DNA of 31,223 nt from a virus. The stretch spans positions 1 through 31,223 of IMG/VR virus record IMGVR_UViG_3300003886_000033; one strand, given 5' to 3'. A model generated the notes under the pieces. It saw nothing but the letters and a program-made list of their open reading frames with translations. It made no database searches and had not been told where the DNA came from. A program made the translations under genes and the position numbers. Of this stretch, positions 30,139 to 31,223 are shown piece after piece; position 1 is the stretch's first letter; each line of letters begins with the position of its first letter.

Positions 30139-30152
30139 GTCACAGGGGTGAC
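30139..30152. promoter_or_regulatory. Palindrome GTCAC-AGGG-GTGAC, operator candidate
   Basis: A perfect 5-bp inverted repeat with a 4-bp centre lies in the 107-bp divergent space between the leftward gene (start 30125) and the rightward 61-aa gene (start 30233). It is 14 bp upstream of the leftward start. It could control the leftward gene or both. The half-site GTCAC also occurs in the integrase arm repeats, which may be coincidence. Confidence 0.35.
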
Positions 30153-30232
30153 AGTGAACGCACATCGGCTCCGTCCCACATCCGAGTTTCTTTTCGTGCG
30201 ACCTTCTGGGAAACAACTCACCAGGAGCACCC

Positions 30233-30418
30233 ATGTCAAGACCACAGCGACGCCCGTACATCAAGGGCATCGACTCACCCGACGATCTGCTGACGCCACC
30301 AAGCGCGCCTTCGAAGGGCATCGACTACGACTACTGGGGGCTGAGGGGTCCGCCCGACCATGCGGCCGAGCATGACGAGGAGGAGGACCAAGAGGGTGCC
30401 ACCTTCGAGGGGTTGTAG
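30233..30418 (+). CDS. Small acidic-tailed protein (61 aa)
   Basis: This 61-aa protein is encoded by the last phage gene before attR, with AGGAG 8 bp before ATG 30233. The N-terminus is basic and Pro-rich (MSRPQRRPYIKGID). The C-terminus is strongly acidic (EHDEEEDQEGATFEGL). Short proteins with a charged split like this are sometimes DNA-mimic or protein-binding inhibitors. No family is recognised. GID repeats at 12-14 and 29-31 give a weak internal duplication (KGIDSP, KGIDYD). Confidence 0.6.
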   Translation: MSRPQRRPYIKGIDSPDDLLTPPSAPSKGIDYDYWGLRGPPDHAAEHDEEEDQEGATFEGL

Positions 30419-30439
30419 CACCCAAGAAGTAGGAAACCG

Positions 30440-30459
30440 TGTCACGCTCGTGTCACGCT
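30440..30459 (+). promoter_or_regulatory. Integrase arm-type sites, right pair
   Basis: TGTCACGCT occurs at 30440-30448 and again at 30451-30459 (11 bp apart), the same 9-mer and orientation as at 156-174. In the excised circle these pairs lie on both sides of the core: 137 bp before it here and 65 bp after it on the left-end side. That is the attP layout of lambda-type integrases. Confidence 0.7.
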
Positions 30460-30595
30460 AACGACGAAAAGTACTTCCATACGTTTACTTTAGCCACAGT
30501 AGCAACATGGCCGGATCGGCTCTCACAAGCCTCTGACCAGCGGTTATAGCAGGTTGTTGCAAAGGTATGGTCACAGGCCTAGGATGCCCAAAACT

Positions 30596-30639
30596 CCCTC
30601 TCAAGGTGGTAGCACGGGTTCAAATCCCGTACGGGGTAC
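30596..30639 (+). repeat. attR core (44-bp direct repeat, right copy)
   Basis: This copy is identical to 48-91. It is a 3' tRNA-Glu fragment without a matching 5' acceptor strand, so it is not a tRNA. Phage sequence directly before it keeps GGCCTAGGATGCC (30576-30588), which matches 12 of 13 bases of the tRNA D-arm (34-46) but is set 6 bp further from the core. Beyond it, TGCGAAGG marks the start of host DNA, which lacks the CCA found at the left end. Confidence 0.95.
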
Positions 30640-30717
30640 TGCGAAGGTTCGTGTCAGGTTCTAGCCCAACCCACCTGATGCGGGCCCCTTCGTCGCGTCC
30701 AGCGCCGGGCGCGATCG

Positions 30718-31065
30718 CTACAAGCTCAGGTGGAGACGCAACGCTTCGTCGAGTTGGTCGAGGGAATCGAAGGGCAGCTCGCCAACGAGTCGACCGATCC
30801 GTTGAGCCGCCACTGAGCGCACCTGCTCGGCTTGGGCCTTGGAATCGCTCTTGAGACCGGTGTCGGCGCGCATGAGCAGGACCTGGAACGCGTATACGCG
30901 TTCGGTGTTCGAAGTCAGCGGAACGATCGTGACGACACCACGGCCCAGGCGAGCCGCCGTTATATTGGCTCCGTCGTTGCTGACGATGACCGCGGCTGTG
31001 GTCCGCGAGGCCTCGGCGCCCACAACAGGATCGAGGTTGACAATACGGATCTCGCCCCTCTTCAT
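30718..31065 (-). CDS. mazF: MazF-type mRNA interferase toxin
   Basis: The 115-aa PemK/MazF-family toxin should cleave mRNA at short sequences. Motifs: MKRGEIRIVNLDPVVGAEAS, TTAAVIVSNDGAN, VVTIVPLTSNTERVYAFQVL, TGLKSDSKAQAEQVRSVA, RIGRLVGELP. These include the basic GEI(V/R) start, the loop with Arg, and the SxxxxxQvRsv strand carrying the catalytic Arg/Thr region. I chose ATG 31065, which overlaps the antitoxin stop in ATGA, over an upstream 22-residue extension that lacks family features. It is in host DNA. Confidence 0.93.
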   Translation of the reverse strand: MKRGEIRIVNLDPVVGAEASRTTAAVIVSNDGANITAARLGRGVVTIVPLTSNTERVYAFQVLLMRADTGLKSDSKAQAEQVRSVAAQRIGRLVGELPFDSLDQLDEALRLHLSL

Positions 31066-31223
31066 CGTTGCGTGGTGAGCCCATCGGCAGCCACGGCATC
31101 CCACGCGTCGGACTCGGCATCGTCTTCCCACTCAGCGAACGCATCGGCGTATTGAGAGGTGAGCTCCGAAGCTCGCAGCAGTCGGATGGCTCGTCTTAGC
31201 GCCGAGGATCGCGAGGAAACGCC
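31062..31223 (-). CDS. MazE-like antitoxin, C-terminal part (cut by window end)
   Basis: The last 53 codons of a leftward frame are visible; the start is beyond the window. The translation has RSSALRRAIRLLRASELTSQ and an acidic segment AFAEWEDDAESDAWDAVA, ending GLTTQR. This is typical of the toxin-wrapping tail of MazE antitoxins in actinobacteria. The stop overlaps the toxin start by 4 bp, the standard antitoxin-toxin order. The frame runs off the edge exactly in phase with the last base. Confidence 0.85.
   Translation of the reverse strand, partial: GVSSRSSALRRAIRLLRASELTSQYADAFAEWEDDAESDAWDAVAADGLTTQR

Larger units (their letters stand above)
48..30639. mobile_element. Integrated siphovirus-type prophage, HK97-like head
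   Basis: Seen: a 44-bp perfect direct repeat bounds the element, an integrase gene lies directly inside the left end, and a complete head and tail gene order lies inside. The excised circle would be 30,548 bp. Terminase, portal, prohead protease, capsid, tail tube, frameshifted tail chaperone and tape measure are in canonical order, so the virion module looks intact. I see no recognisable endolysin, replication helicase/primase or repressor, so whether the element can be induced is open. Accessory genes sit at both ends and in the block before the terminase. Confidence 0.95.

Noticed and set aside
30570-30642. Second tRNA-Glu gene at the right end
   Set aside because: No 5' acceptor strand pairs with the 3' end and the D-arm is misplaced by 6 bp. 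It is the displaced 3' fragment of attR.
27568-30698. Shared 13-mer CTTCGTCGCGTCC near 27569 and 30685
   Set aside because: One copy is phage and one is host, the flanks differ, and neither lies at the att core. It is probably chance in GC-rich DNA.
1-31223. CRISPR array or insertion sequence
   Set aside because: No regularly spaced repeat series and no transposase with terminal inverted repeats was seen. The only recombinases are the integrase and its relic-like fragment.

Overview
The window holds an essentially complete prophage of about 30.5 kb integrated in the 3' half of a host tRNA-Glu(CTC) gene. A 44-bp perfect direct repeat (48-91 and 30596-30639) marks attL and attR. The host is most likely an actinobacterium: the phage proteins (zinc-finger HNH nucleases, ReqiPepy6 gp37-like tail protein, HK97-type head genes) and the mazEF-type module beyond attR have an actinobacterial look. 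I cannot name a genus. Only the tRNA at the far left and the toxin-antitoxin pair at the far right (30718-31223) are host DNA.

Left arm (93-4941): a phage-supplied terminator for the tRNA, paired integrase arm-type sites, the integrase (+), two tiny overlapping genes (+), a lipoprotein (-), then a leftward operon of six small overlapping genes (3876 to 2210) that includes a degenerate HNH-like protein. A region without convincing genes follows (about 4081-4941). It contains a 13-bp tandem repeat and the decayed remains of a second tyrosine recombinase.

Rightward early/accessory block (4942-7989): a putative G39P/helicase-loader-like protein, two proteins made of three or four Cys-Cys-Cys-His fingers joined to a shared, unrecognised C-terminal domain, an HNH nuclease carrying one such finger between them, a repeat-rich possible cos/regulatory region, and a terminase-associated HNH gene. 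A leftward membrane-protein gene (8350-9036) sits between these and the terminase.

Virion module (9084-27511): small and large terminase, portal, structural proteins, prohead protease, major capsid protein, connectors, major tail protein, tail chaperone with a -1 frameshift, tape measure, distal tail protein, glycine-rich fibre, gp37-like protein, a last tail protein and a holin-like membrane protein. Finger-bearing HNH genes interrupt this order at 12813 and 20202. A strongly folded 130-nt leader (15452-15581) lies just upstream of the major capsid gene. Two identical hairpins lie just after the capsid gene and the gene that follows it.

Right accessory region (27590-30418): a promoter with an operator-like palindrome, a helix-turn-helix protein, a 51-aa protein, an FRG-domain protein, a convergent uncharacterised gene of possible defence type, and a 61-aa acidic protein, then the second pair of arm sites and attR. 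I recognise no endolysin, no DNA polymerase, helicase or primase, and no classical repressor. The element either uses novel proteins for these jobs, relies on the host, or has lost its early and lysis genes.
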